Origin: Mesostigma viride
Lineage: Eukaryota > Streptophyta > Mesostigmatophyceae > Mesostigmatales > Mesostigmataceae
DNA length: 64,000 bases
Reading direction: 5' to 3'
NCBI GenBank assembly: GCA_009746045.1
Contig: RPFO01000175.1
Coordinates: 1 to 64,000, forward strand
Shown here: positions 12,759 through 31,723 of the stretch, piece by piece
Numbering within the stretch: position 1 is the stretch's first letter
Layout of the letters: each line of letters opens with the position of its first letter
The notes under the pieces: generated by a model
The model's database searches: none
What the model saw: only the letters and a program-made list of their open reading frames with translations
What the model was told of the DNA's origin: nothing
Translations under genes and position numbers: made by a program

Positions 12759-13496
12759 TTGCCCTTTATTGCCCTTTATACTACTTTTTGGCTGCGCCAT
12801 TTGTTCCGCAAACTCTTCCGGCAAACGTTGTCCGTACCCGAGTAGCGCGAAAATCCGAACGCCAAAATTGTTTACGCAAAATCTTTACGCAGATCGCGGC
12901 CGTAGGCTTTCTAGCGGCCTGTCACCGCGTAGCGTCTGGCGCCGAAACTTTTCTCAACACGGAACTCAAACAAATACCTGCCAACCGTCAATCAGTAAAA
13001 GCGTTTCGACTAGAAACGGCCGTAACCTCCGCATAACGGTCTTATTTTCCAAGTAGCTAAGCGCCAAAGCCTTGCGTTCCGAGTTGAGCTTGAAATTGGC
13101 CTAGGCGTTTGGAACGGACGAGGGAAATTGGCAAGGAAAACGGCGAGGAGAGGACCGATTCAAGGGGTATTTGGCGGTTGCTGGCAAAACGCGAGAAAGC
13201 TGACGGACGGACCTGACCTACTGACAGACCAGGTTTAGTTGCGGTTCGGTTCAGCCACCGGCTTCCCAAAATAGGCCAGCAAACCGTCCGGCACCATGAG
13301 TTTGCATGGAATCGTGGCGTAATCCATGGAATCACAGGCTGTGGCCGGCCGTACAGGTTCGGCTGTCTTGCTAGTGGGCGGGCTGTGTAAGCGGGAGTGT
13401 ACGGCTGTGCTGGTACTCGCCGTTGAGGCACAAAAAGCCGTTGAGGCACAGAATCTGCCAAGTAGCGGGGGTTCGGGGGCGGAGCCCCCGATCTTG
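12759..13496 (+). repeat. Type A satellite monomer A2 (738 bp)
   Basis: Second copy of the type A monomer, starting with a duplicated TTGCCCTTTA and ending in the same hairpin (13,473-13,491) and CTTG (13,493-13,496). Its length is close to the unrelated-looking type B monomers at 50-52 kb (730-735 bp). The following sequence TTTATATAAAACTACT resembles the start of another monomer that is cut off within about 200 bp. Confidence 0.75.
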
Positions 13497-14346
13497 TTTA
13501 TATAAAACTACTAATGCGGACGGTGTACATCCACCGAACTTGTCCCTGATTTGCAAGCAGAAGGGTGAGGTTCTTCCGAAAATTGGCTCCGCCGTAGACA
13601 ACGGGCAAGTTGCAAACACGCACGTTACTTTATCCGAGCAAGCAGCACGGACCGCTACGGCTGTAGTAGGAGATCCCAAAAGGCTCGCGAGGACCGGGCG
13701 CATTTAGTATGGAGGGTCGAGGGAATATGCCATTTTTGCCACAATCACCTGACAATCATGCCATTTTGCCATTCCTCATTTTTTCCCGCCAACCAAGCGA
13801 AGGGCTCAACCTCCGATTTCCACAATCCATCCCGCCTTATTCCCAACTGGCTGACGCCTGACTAGAACTGCACTGAACGGAACGATGTCCACCAGCACGC
13901 TCAGAGTCCTGGCCGGCCAGCGACCCTATTCGTTCAGGTGCGCGTAGAGCTTTGCGACACCTGTAGTCTACTGACAACATCATTCAAAGCGCGCTGTTCA
14001 GGATCTTTCTTCACATTTACTGGCATTTAACAGCAGTGGCTGCAACCAATACCCGCTGATTCTCCGCTTTTGATCGACCTTTCCGGCTTGCATGCGGAAC
14101 TGGAGGCGGACGCTTTTTCTGCAAGCTTGTTGGCGAACTAATGCCGTTCGTTTGCGCTCGCATTGTCGGGAATGACGGGCAGCACACAGGGCAAACCAAG
14201 CAACGGGTCGTCATGCTTCGTCCTAGTCGTGGCCTATTTTTTTCGGCGTGGGATTACGGCCCTGCGGATTACGGCGCCAGATCATTTGTAATAATTAGCC
14301 TAGGGTATTAACGTCGGAAGGTCCATCCCACCCGGGGGGTGAAAGA
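13497..14346. other. Region upstream of the CAMTA gene
   Basis: About 850 bp with no supported gene. The first ~200 bp look like a truncated satellite start; the rest is unique sequence that must hold the promoter and 5' leader of the CAMTA gene. I cannot place a TATA box or transcription start with confidence. Confidence 0.5.
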
Positions 14347-22534
<8,188 letters not shown>

Positions 22535-23724
22535 TGCCGGTCCGTGCTGATGAAGTTTGGCGACGCGAGCGGGCGGATGCGTGGCACATTACGGCTGAGT
22601 GGGGGCCAGGTGGGCTGACGTTGGTCCGCATGGGCTGATGCGGGCGATGGGGGCTGAAGTTGGGCAATCTGGGGGGCTGACGAGGGCCAAAGCGGGCGCC
22701 AAAGGGGTCGTGGGCGGAGTGCTGCCATGAGGAAAGGGTCTCTGGAAAGTGCGTGACTGACCCCGCGCTCCTTACGTGATCGCTCATATGCGGTCCAGTG
22801 GTGTAGGAACGCCAAGACTGTCGGGGGCGTCATCACTCGAAGTTTGTTTGTTGTCGGGTGGGGCATTGACGACAGGGCGACCGGGCACCGTCGCTTGTGG
22901 CATTGTTGGATCAAATGATAACAGGTCGCTGGAACCCGCCCGATCTATGTTTTTACCATGCGATATTTTAAGTTAACGGTTGTAAGTCTGAGCAGGGGGG
23001 GGGGGCAGAAAAAAAGTTTTTGGAACATATGCCGAAAAGTTTTGGGAAGCCTAAACCAACCAACCAACCCTTGCGCGGCCGCCGGCCGATGTGAAGCCTG
23101 AACTAAAGCTACTAGATTCTACTAGGTTCTACTTGATTTGTACTAGTTCTACTAGTACATACATAGTTTCTACCAAGTTCTACTACTGATTACTAGCTTC
23201 TACTGGCTCAATTATTGCTTCCAATGCCATCCTAGGTCACTGGTTCTCATGTACTAGAAACCATGTCATTAGCCAATGTGGTGCCACATTATGAACTGCT
23301 TATTTGAATGGCTCCGGGGGCCGGGTGTGCACTCGTGCATGTCGGGTATTTGATATCGATATCAGTTAATAATACCAACTATCTAGTTGTCTCACTTAGT
23401 ATGGAAGTATGTGTTTGGGGCACATGCCGATGCACACGATATTGGTTGTATCCTTGATATTCGTAACTTTCGTTATTTGGTTGTCTCCTTAGCCCTTGAT
23501 ATTTGCAACTTTCGTGTATTTATTTTTCTAATGAGATTAGCATAGTAGTCCATGGAATGCCCATGCTCATGACACGCAAGTAAGTTCTTTCGTGTGTTTA
23601 TTTTCATGATGAGATCAGCATGGTTAACAGTTGTCTCACTTCATTTTACTCCGAGGCATGCAAGTACTTTACTTACTTAATTAATTAACTATGAAGCGAG
23701 ACAACTATTCCTGGACTATATATT
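22535..23724. other. 3' flank of CAMTA and intergenic sequence
   Basis: The first ~180 bp contain loosely repeated GGGCTGA(T/C)G segments; a TGTAA motif near 22,982 could serve as polyadenylation signal as in some green algae (inference). At 23,098-23,215 there is a degenerate repeat of TTCTACTAG/TTCTACCAAG. No gene is supported. Confidence 0.5.
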
Positions 23725-23734
23725 AAGTCTCCTT
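23725..23734. repeat. Target-site duplication of LINE-1 (left copy)
   Basis: AAGTCTCCTT, repeated exactly at 30,667-30,676, flanking the LINE on both sides once the nested piggyBac-like element is removed. Confidence 0.7.
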
Positions 23735-23739
23735 TTTAA

Positions 23740-25476
23740 CCCGTGTTTTTTTACAACGCGATACATCGCGTTGTAGGGTTAGAACGCGATGTATCGCGTT
23801 GTAATCTGACACGTGGCAAACCTATTAAACATGCGATTTTTGGTCTGAAACTTTCAAGACAGGTCAGAAACATCTCATAGAATTCAAGAAAAAATCCTGG
23901 TATTTTTGGTATTTTTTTTGTGACAGCTGCAAACAAATATGTACCACTGAAATCAGGCATTTTCGCGGGACGAAGGTGAAGACGACGGCGATGGCGGCAG
24001 GTAGATCTCGCCAGTTTTCGCGCGAATTTCAGTGGCTGTTGGGTAGCACGACCATGATGATGCGTTCAAAGGTTGATAATTAGGTTTCTACGAGTTTGTT
24101 GAGGTACTGGGGCAAAGAAAACGTAGTTTTTTCCAGTTTCTCACCCAACTTTCATGCGGAAACCCTGGAAACCGGCATACATATTATTACGTCAAGACTC
24201 GGGTCTGCTGCGGCACCATGCTTGGTATTTCCATGGTGTTTCGACTTCTTAACACATGTTTATTCATTCCGAACGCCCGGACTCTCGGCTAAACCGAGAT
24301 TTGTGCAGACTTTTATTGGGTAGCTCCGGGCATGATGGTGCCTGCAAATAGCGTAAGGCGTGACCGTGGCTATTGCTACGGTATGCTGTATTTTCCTGGA
24401 AATGGCCTCTGCCACCGGCTCAATAGTGCTTGCAGGCGTAAGTATATCGTGTTTCTACCTAGTTTCTGCCAGTTTTCCACTTATTTCTACCGACCTCTGC
24501 CCAGCCTCTCTAAGACCGCCATCCTACTCGACGTTGCTTGCATGTCAGCCATAGCAGGTTGCAGTTGTGCAGTATTTAGGTGCTGTATACGTCGTCAAGC
24601 CGTGCATATATCGTGAGGATTGGATGTTGATGGTTTATACTGCGTTGATTGTGCAAGAAGATCAGCTGGGTGCCCATAATCATGGTGTATAATCATGTGT
24701 TGTTAGCATCTTGCCACCATTTGCTAGCATGCATTCCAGCGTCATCTTTGCCTGCATGTAAGCTCATGGATCACTCAACCTATCCAAGCCTTGCATTACA
24801 CGTGCCTCTTTCTTTCAGTATTGCACGCGTTATGGAATGAAAACCCAGCACCTCCATTCCCACGAGGCATGTGCTCAACACGTTGTGAGAGTGGATGATG
24901 CTTTGGCTATGGCTGCCTGATTCAGTCATATTAGGTCATCCAGTCATGATGTTTGATGCATGTTTGATGCTGTATAACTTATACAACGCCTATGTTCAAC
25001 GTTTTGACCCTCCAAGCTCACTATGGCCCCGTTTATGGGGCTCGGGTCGTTGCGTAATGTTGTCAAGGGCTCTCATGTTTCCCACTGCGTTGTACTGCGT
25101 TGTAATTGTGATGCTAATGAAAAATAGCTCCAGTGGCCCAATGGGCCTGAGTTTTGTTTCACAGAGCCTGCATATGTTGCCCATAGCTCGTGCAAGAAGC
25201 CAGATTTTTTTCATGAACCATTTGTGAATAAGCGCATGACTTGTGACCTAGGGTCAAGAAATCGCGGTCATGGTCAGACCCCCCTGTATTCAAACCAGTG
25301 TATCTCTCTAATGAATAAGCAGTTTGTAGGTCTGAGTAGCTCAAAAAATCCTTTGATTTATGGGCTTTCAGGAAAGTATATACATGACCATGAAAAAAAA
25401 TTTTCCTTAGGTGCTATACGCGTTCTAAAAAAAGCTTACAACGCGATATATCGCGTTCTAATTAAAAAAACACGGG
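23740..25476. mobile_element. Non-autonomous piggyBac-like element flanked by TTAA
   Basis: Terminal inverted repeats CCCGTGTTTTTTTA at both ends (14 bp exact), flanked by TTAA at 23,736-23,739 and 25,477-25,480. Termini beginning CCC plus a TTAA duplication are the hallmark of piggyBac elements. Subterminal palindromes of the form ACAACGCGAT-AC-ATCGCGTTGT occur at 23,753-23,774, in a second copy at ~23,784-23,803, and near the right end at ~25,439-25,459. The interior holds only short open frames and no transposase, so it must be mobilised in trans. It lies in the TTTAA-type tail of LINE-1. Confidence 0.7.
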
Positions 25477-25616
25477 TTAAAAAAAATTAAATTAAATTAT
25501 AACATGCCTCCGTGGGGAGATCATGTAGCACATATTCCATGATGGATGGGGTGGGGGAAGCCGCGTAATCGAACTATCCTAACTCTAAGCTATCTAGTCT
25601 AGAAATCCTCACTACA

Positions 25617-28600
25617 CTACTCATCAAAACGCCTCCTCCGCTTGGGGGGAGGGGGCTTGCCCACAGGGTCGGGCGTGTGCGCCTTGACAATCTTCTTCCA
25701 CCGCGTCTTGTCCTGCATGGCAGTCCAAAGACGGGAGAGAGAGTGGATGCGGTACTCAAACTGGGCTGGGACCACTAGGTCGTCCAGCAACATCTGGGTG
25801 TAGTTCGTGACAGGTTTCCCTACCCTTTTGGGAATGCCCTCTGGGCCAGGCCAGGTCAGAATGTGCCGCCCTGGCTGGCCAAGCCGCTGGGGGCCGGCCA
25901 GACCAAGGGCGGTGTCGACCTGGCTGGTGCGAGCAAGGTGTCCTACAAATGCTATCCTACGCTGCCTAATCTCGTCCGAAATACGTGGCATGCCATGATA
26001 CAAAGACTCTGATGACGGACGCTCTGAAAAACCTACGTTAAGGACCTGTCGGAGCATCCTGTAAACCGTGCCGTCTAGCCTAGCTGCCAGTTTGGGTGTG
26101 AGTGTCCACGCCTCGGCGCCATACGAGAGCACCGTGAGGACGAGGACCTTGAAGAGCATGCGCTTGCGGTGCTCGCCCAGGCCCTTCGAGCGCCAGTAGG
26201 TGTTGAGCGAACGGAGCTTGGCCCAGGAAAGGCCGATGCGGGTGTCCACATCGTCGGCATTGTCAGGGAGCCAACTCCCCAACAGCTTGAAGCGGTCGCG
26301 GAACGGGACCGTCGTCCCGTCGAGCAGGCGCGGCAGCGGTGGTGCACTAGAGGCCCCAATCACCATCGCCTCAGTTTTGACACTAATCTCCAGCCCCACC
26401 GCCCGTGCCTCCAGGCCCAGACAGTCCAGCCAGGTCTGAATGTGCTCGGGGCTCTCGATGAGGGTGGTGTCATCCGCATAAATCAGGTCGGCAAGGCGGT
26501 AACCAGGTCTAACCCCGCCGTGCTCTTTCAAGTTAAGGATGTCCAAGCCAGGCTCGAACCCCTTAAGAGCAGTAAAGCGCGCACGTGCCCGGCGCATAAC
26601 GTGATCCACGACAATAATGAACAGGTATGGGGACAGGACACAACCTTGCCACACCCCGTGGTGAAGGGGGAATGGTGGAGTGGTGCCTTCCGCAGTCCGC
26701 ACTACTGCCTGTGAGCCCTCATACAGTCGGCGAATGGCAGCAATAAACGCAGGTGGTACCCGATCCAGAGCTAGGATGGCCCAAAGAGCATCCCAGAGAA
26801 CCGTGTCAAAGGCCTTGATATAGTCAACAAAAATGAAGACCAGCGGCAAACTGTCAGGGGCGGAAGGCGACGCACCTCCTCCATCAACCGGCGCGCGACA
26901 AACACAGCCATGACAGTGTTACGACCACGACGGAAACCCATCTGAGACTCACCCAGGTGTGGGTCCAGCGCGGCGCGGAGCCTGTGCAGCATCATGCGCA
27001 TGAAGACCTTCAGCGCGGCGCTCTGGAGGCAGACACCCCGGTAGTTACCGGGGTCAGCAGCAGATCCCTTCTTGTACAGCATGACGCGGATGGCCGTCTG
27101 CCACTCAGCAGGCGGAGGCTCGTCAGAAAGCAGGACACGGTTGCAGAACGCCAGCAGAAGATCCTTAACCGCCAGATCAGGGTTCTTCAGCAGCTCAGCA
27201 GAAAGGTGGTCGGCACCGACTGCCGCATCGTACCGCAGGCGAGCAAGGGCGCCGTCCAATTCCTTCAAAGTGAAGGGGGGGACGACGTCGTCAGTGGCAA
27301 GGCAGCCCTCCTGCAAGGCGGGGACTTGGTAGTCCGCGGCCGAGGAGGGGGGCGCTGGCGGCGGCGGGGGTCCGGCGACCCCGAGGCGGGCGGCCGTCTC
27401 GGGGTGATCACCCCGAGACGGCCGCCCGCCTCGGGGTCGCCGGACCCCCGCCTTCGAAGCGGCGGGGGGGGGGCGCGAGCCCCACCTGTCAAGGAAACAT
27501 TGTGGGCCAACCAGCGGTCAAGGCTGACCGGCGCCGTGCCGTCCCCCGTGTGCTCCACCGGGGTGCGCTGCCGCCGGCCGCCGAGCCGGTCGAGGTGGTA
27601 CCACATGTCCTTGCCCTGGTTGCGTGCCTGGCAGGCCTTGGCATCCGCGATGCCACTGGGCCGCCTCCGCGTCCTGAGCGTGCTCGTAGGCCTCCACGAG
27701 GGCAGCCTTGAGCACCGGTTTCTGCAGCGGGTCCCGGTTACGCTTGAGGCGGTGCCGGGCGGCCAAGACCTTGGGGTCCTGGCGGTAGAGCGGGCCGGGG
27801 CGGCGGCGGGGCATGGCCGGCAGGTGCCGGGCCGCCAGCAACGGGGCACGGGCCGCAAAGCCCGCAAAAATGGCGGCGTTGGGGGCACCCTTGTCTAGCT
27901 CGTCGACGTCCGCCCGGGCGTCCAGGGCCGACAGGTACTCCATGCGGCACCGGTTCCGCTCGTGCTCGGCGTCCGTCCAGTCCTCAGGATCTCCCCGGAC
28001 TGGGCGTAGGGCAGACCAGTCAGGACGGACCACTGGGGCGCGGCGCGCGGGGACGTGGAACCGGAGCCGAATGGTCGCGCGCACCAACCGGTGGTCAGAG
28101 CACACCGTGGGCGTGTCAAACACTCGGGTGTCCAGGACTGAAGTGCATCTGGACTGCCGTACCACCACGTAGTCCAAACAGGCCTGACGGCCGTTAGGGC
28201 CACGAAAAGTGACCAAGTCCTGTGAGGGACGTTGAAAGTGGCAGTTGACAGCAACCATCCCGCTATCCCGCAAAAAGGCAGAAAACAGGGGAGTGTTGTC
28301 GTTAGCAGTAGTGTCAGCAGGCGCAAAGCGGCTGCCAGCAGTGCCCACGGGGAGCGTGGCATTGGCGTCGAGCAGCATAACCAAAAAGTGGCGGGCCGGG
28401 GTGACCCTCTCAAGGTCAAGCAAGGAGTCGAAGAACTCCTCACGGGCCGACTCAAGTAGGCCACTATGTGGTGCGTAGCCCACCCCCACCGTGAGGTGGT
28501 GTTTAGACCGCTCCTCAACGGAGGTGAAATGTGCTACCATAAGGCGTGGGGTTAGAAACTTAAGCGTGCTGAGGCTAGCAACTGCCAGCGGCGAACACAA

Positions 28601-29149
28601 AAGACCAACACCACCTTGGCCAGACGTACCGCTGCCAGCGAAGTAAAACCGCCAGCCACCCGCCAGGCGATCAGTGCTCACCATGCCAAGTGGCACCGTG
28701 CGGCGGTGCTCCTGGACGCCTAATATAGATACACGATGCTCAATGCAGAATGCGACTAGCTCCTCTACCCGGTAGCTATGGTCGTCATTTAGCAATGTGC
28801 GGGCGTTGAAAGTGGCAAGGGCCAAGGATGCCTGCTGGCCCACCAGGGGAGAACGACGATGGATGATGGGGGTGGGTGCGGCGGGGGGTGGAGGTGGGGG
28901 TGAAACGGAGGGGGGAAGGGAAGCGGTAGAAATAGTGCTTTTCATCGCATTTATTTTGTCCTGCAAGCGTAGGATGCGAGCCTGCCGCTTGCTCGGGGTA
29001 TTCGGGGTTGGGGCTGATTGCACAGTTACGCCGAGGCGTAGGTAATCTAGCAAACGTTGGGTTTTACGAATCTGACATTTGACAGATGAGGTTGTGGCCC
29101 GAAATACCGGCACCACCATGGCTTTCACCCGACGGTTAGGTCGAGGCAT
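25617..29149 (-). CDS. LINE-1 ORF2: endonuclease-reverse transcriptase, with frameshifts
   Basis: Nicks the target DNA and copies the LINE RNA by target-primed reverse transcription. The N-terminal segment (27,650-29,149) is an exonuclease-endonuclease-phosphatase type domain with catalytic-type motifs TFNAR, QEHRR, LLDANA and a final SDHRLV. The reverse transcriptase follows: AIRVMLYKKG and PGNYRGVCL (~27,060), then FVDYIKAFD, QGCVLSPYLF and the YADD active site (25,617-26,849). The C-terminus contains RRIAFVGHLAR. The start is the ATG at 29,149. Frame changes occur near 27,650, across the palindrome (27,363-27,452) and near 26,850; the last is at a C run and would be mended by one base. About 1,177 codons in all, normal for a LINE ORF2. 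Confidence 0.85.
27363..27452. repeat. Perfect 90-bp palindrome in LINE-1 ORF2
   Basis: Two exact 45-nt arms (27,363-27,407 and 27,408-27,452) meeting at TGATCA without a spacer; the arms start GGCGGGGGTCCGGCG. It sits between the endonuclease and reverse-transcriptase parts of ORF2, where the reading frame is otherwise hard to follow, and is more GC-rich than its surroundings. It is either an inserted fold-back sequence or an assembly artefact. Confidence 0.95.
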
Positions 29150-29221
29150 GGTAGTGGAACGGGACTGTTTAGAGGCTGTCTCCGAAGCCTGTTATAGCCG
29201 CGAGCCGACGAGGAGGGTTGT

Positions 29222-30412
29222 CTACCTACGGACACCACCGGAGGCAGCACCTTTCCTGCTAGACACCTCACGAGACTCCGCTCCGGGGGTGTTAATCTGA
29301 ACACCTTTAAGCTGCTTCCCATCAAAGAATGCTGCAAAGGAGCCATCCTGAAGCAGACGCAACTTAATGCGCTTACCCGGGGTCTCGTGCTCCTTGGTTG
29401 CCTGGACGATGGGGCTGTTCCACACCGCGCTCCTCGCCTTCAGTTGAGCCGGCGTGTAGTCCTCGTCGAGGCTGAACTCACCGCGCTGGAGCAGACGACG
29501 TGCGGCCCAGAACGAGACGTTTGTCGTGCATGGAGGCCATGGTGACGACGACCAGGCCCATAGGGCCTGGCAGCCGAATGGCACGTTCAATGGCAACACG
29601 GTTCTGGAGCTGCAGCCTTCCCAGAAACGCTGGGCCGCGCAGCACCTCGGTAAGTGAGTGTGCTGTCTCATGGGCCTCGCCTTTCTGGAAGTTCTTGATT
29701 ACCATATTGCGTGGGCGTTGCTGCACTGCATTCTGGGTGACCGCAGCGGTAGCGGCAGACTTGGCCGCCTGTTGAACAATGGTGGTCAACTGCTTGCCGG
29801 TAACGTCGGCAAACGTGGTCGTTTTGGCGGGGGCTGCCATGGCTTTCTTCAGCTCCAGCAATTGTGCTGTCGCAGCTGCAGACGCCTCCGTCAGGACCTT
29901 AATTTCGCCCTGCACGGTCGTAAAATACTGTGCTAGGTTCTGCAGTTGCCCGGTAATATCGGACGCGGGGGCTGGCCCGGCGATGGCTGTCGCCGGCAGC
30001 TCGACAAGCGCAGGGCAGCACGAAATAAGACAGGCAAGCTGACGCTGGTCCGCCTCCCAATCACGCCACTCATCCTCAGGAGCTTCCATAATCTTGCCTG
30101 TGGAAGGGTGGCGAATCGGGGCGTCGTTGTCTCTGCGGAGCTTCAGCACGCTGATTACGGCGGCGTCGTTGTAGGCGAGTAAGGTAGCGATGTTGGCCAG
30201 GCTCAAACGCTGTTTGGGGATGTAGAATGCTGAGGGAATGGCTTCCGGCAAGGAGGTTTCAGTATCTATCGGAGTTGCTTCCGAAGTCTGGGGCCGCTTT
30301 TGAGCGGCGTTCTCGGCGGCGACATGGCTGTCGTTGGCCGGATTTTGTTTGCAGCAAGCTGGGCATCAGTAGACTCGGCGACAGAAGCTGAAGGTGATGC
30401 GGGGGCCTCCAT
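29222..30412 (-). CDS. LINE-1 ORF1: nucleic-acid-binding protein, with frameshifts
   Basis: ORF1p-like protein that would coat the LINE RNA. It starts at the ATG at 30,412 (MEAPAS), with an acidic, low-complexity N-terminus, a helical heptad-rich middle part (~29,820-29,980), then an RRM-like segment (RPRNMVIKNFQKGEA), and a C-terminal part (FSLDEDYTPAQLKARSAVW) typical of LINE ORF1 tails. Frame changes near ~30,335 and ~29,500 break it into pieces. It ends 72 bp before the ORF2 ATG. Homologous in layout to the ORF1 of LINE-2. Confidence 0.7.
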
Positions 30413-30666
30413 ATCAACGTTTAATCACTCCTAGACGATGGCAGGGGGCGCAGGTACACGGCTCACGTGCGTGGTGCCGCCATAACGTGCAGAAAAATAG
30501 CGATATCTGCTGGGCAGGCCGCTGGCGATGACTTGCGAAATCCTGGGCGATGGCTGCCAAAAATTAGATCAGCGTGTTCGTCATCAAAAAGCGAGTCTGT
30601 TGCAATTTACCCGACCAAATTTCATGCCCGGAGTCAAAAGTTATGAGCATTCTTGGCATCCATAGC

Positions 30667-30676
30667 AAGTCTCCTT
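30667..30676. repeat. Target-site duplication of LINE-1 (right copy)
   Basis: AAGTCTCCTT directly abutting the presumed 5' end of LINE-1; exact match to 23,725-23,734. A further TATTAAGTCTCCTT lies at 30,691-30,704, so the local sequence was already somewhat repetitive. Confidence 0.65.
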
Positions 30677-31120
30677 GATATTAATTAATTAATGTATTAA
30701 GTCTCCTTATCAAGTTGATGTAAAAAATTTTGGAATACTTGTCTCAATTGAAGTGGATGACAGTGAAGTTCATAATAAACGAGAAACATAGTTGTCTTGT
30801 TGTCTCACTTAATAACACGTGAAACAAAAACACAATATGCATGGCTGCCTACATCACTCCCCAACAAATGGGGTCGCGTGCACATTACTTTAAATTCATC
30901 AATTCATGGCACATGCCTGAATGGACAGCATGCAATTGAATACGGCGGGCGCAAGCAATCCATTTGAACTCCATCACAATAGAGAGAACAACCACGGAAC
31001 AACTAATGCCGGACATTTTCATACACCATTACACATCTTTGTGATGTTCATAATTAATTATGCTAACTGCTAAGAGCCCAATATCTTGCTTCAGAAAAAG
31101 CCCTTTGGTTCCTCTTCGGC
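30677..31120. other. Intergenic segment with a dispersed ~209-bp repeat
   Basis: AT-rich, no coding sequence. Positions 30,830-31,038 match 41,915-42,116 in the same orientation with scattered differences. Both copies lie next to LINE 3' ends, but those LINEs point in opposite directions, so the repeat is not part of the LINE. Confidence 0.75.
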
Positions 31121-31172
31121 ATTAATTAATTAATTAATTAATTAATTAATTAATTAATTAATTAATTAATTA
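31121..31172. repeat. (ATTA)13 microsatellite, tail of LINE-2
   Basis: Thirteen exact ATTA units directly after the LINE-2 3' end (minus strand). It occupies the same place as the TTTAA-type tails of LINE-1 copies. Confidence 0.9.
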
Positions 31173-31569
31173 TCAACATCACTCCGTTGGGAGTAGATGT
31201 AGCACATAGCCCTGAGAAGGGGCATATGGCTTTTAATACATTCTAGGCTACTTCATGCAAGGGTGGGAATGTAAGCTACGCCTGCTCTAGGTGCACCAGG
31301 GCACCTGCACCCTCATGGTCTATCACGCTATGCCCGGGTAAGGGGGGAGCATGCCTGTGAGGGAGGAAGATCATCATGGCTATACAAGAGCTAGGGCATG
31401 GCTTCTCGACAGAGAGCATCTCTCTGCATGGCATAGCATGGCTAAATTCTTAATGCAACATCCATGGCGGTCCCATTATAGGCATGGCGTGGCTAAATTC
31501 TGAAGGTAACATCCATGGGGGCCATTATGGGCGCACATGCGCGTGGGCCACATGCTAGGCTAAGCCTTA

Positions 31570-31718
31570 CTAATCTACACTACTGGTATATATATTCCTA
31601 GTCTGAGGTGGCAGGGGGGGGCTGCCAGGGCTTGTGGTCAACGTGGATGACCGCCCCCCTCCAGTATACCGGCTTCCCCCTTGCGCGCTCTGCCGGAGCT
31701 GAAGGTAGGTCGGCCATA
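31570..31718 (-). pseudogene. LINE-2 ORF1, C-terminal end (separated by LTR element)
   Basis: Continues the ORF1 frame broken at 39,535: after removal of the insertion the coding sequence reads from QQQRRR straight into ELWPTYLQLRQ and ends at the stop near 31,570. In the present arrangement this tail is in frame with the ATG in the adjoining LTR (31,756-31,758), giving a small chimeric open frame. Confidence 0.7.
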
Positions 31719-31723
31719 GCTCG
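31719..31723. repeat. Target-site duplication of the LTR retrotransposon (left)
   Basis: GCTCG, repeated at 39,535-39,539. Confidence 0.85.

Larger units (their letters stand above)
23735..30666 (-). mobile_element. Full-length non-LTR retrotransposon LINE-1, with nested DNA transposon in its tail
   Basis: Reads on the minus strand: 5' UTR (30,413-30,666), ORF1 (29,222-30,412), ORF2 with endonuclease and reverse transcriptase (25,617-29,149), short 3' UTR ending GGCATGTTATAATTTAATTT, and a T/A-rich tail. The 10-bp duplications AAGTCTCCTT flank it. Its tail was later split by a TTAA-targeting element (23,740-25,476). The 5' end near GCTATGGATGCC is shared, in diverged form, with LINE-2 at 40,892. 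The C-terminal part of ORF2 matches the truncated plus-strand copy at 43,395-44,450. The clade is unsure: the apurinic-type endonuclease, coiled-coil ORF1 and the HLAR-containing C-terminus fit L1- or RTE-related elements. Confidence 0.85.

Noticed and set aside
26957..27898. Plus-strand 313-codon frame across LINE-1
   Set aside because: Antisense to the endonuclease/RT coding sequence and spans the palindrome; no domain.
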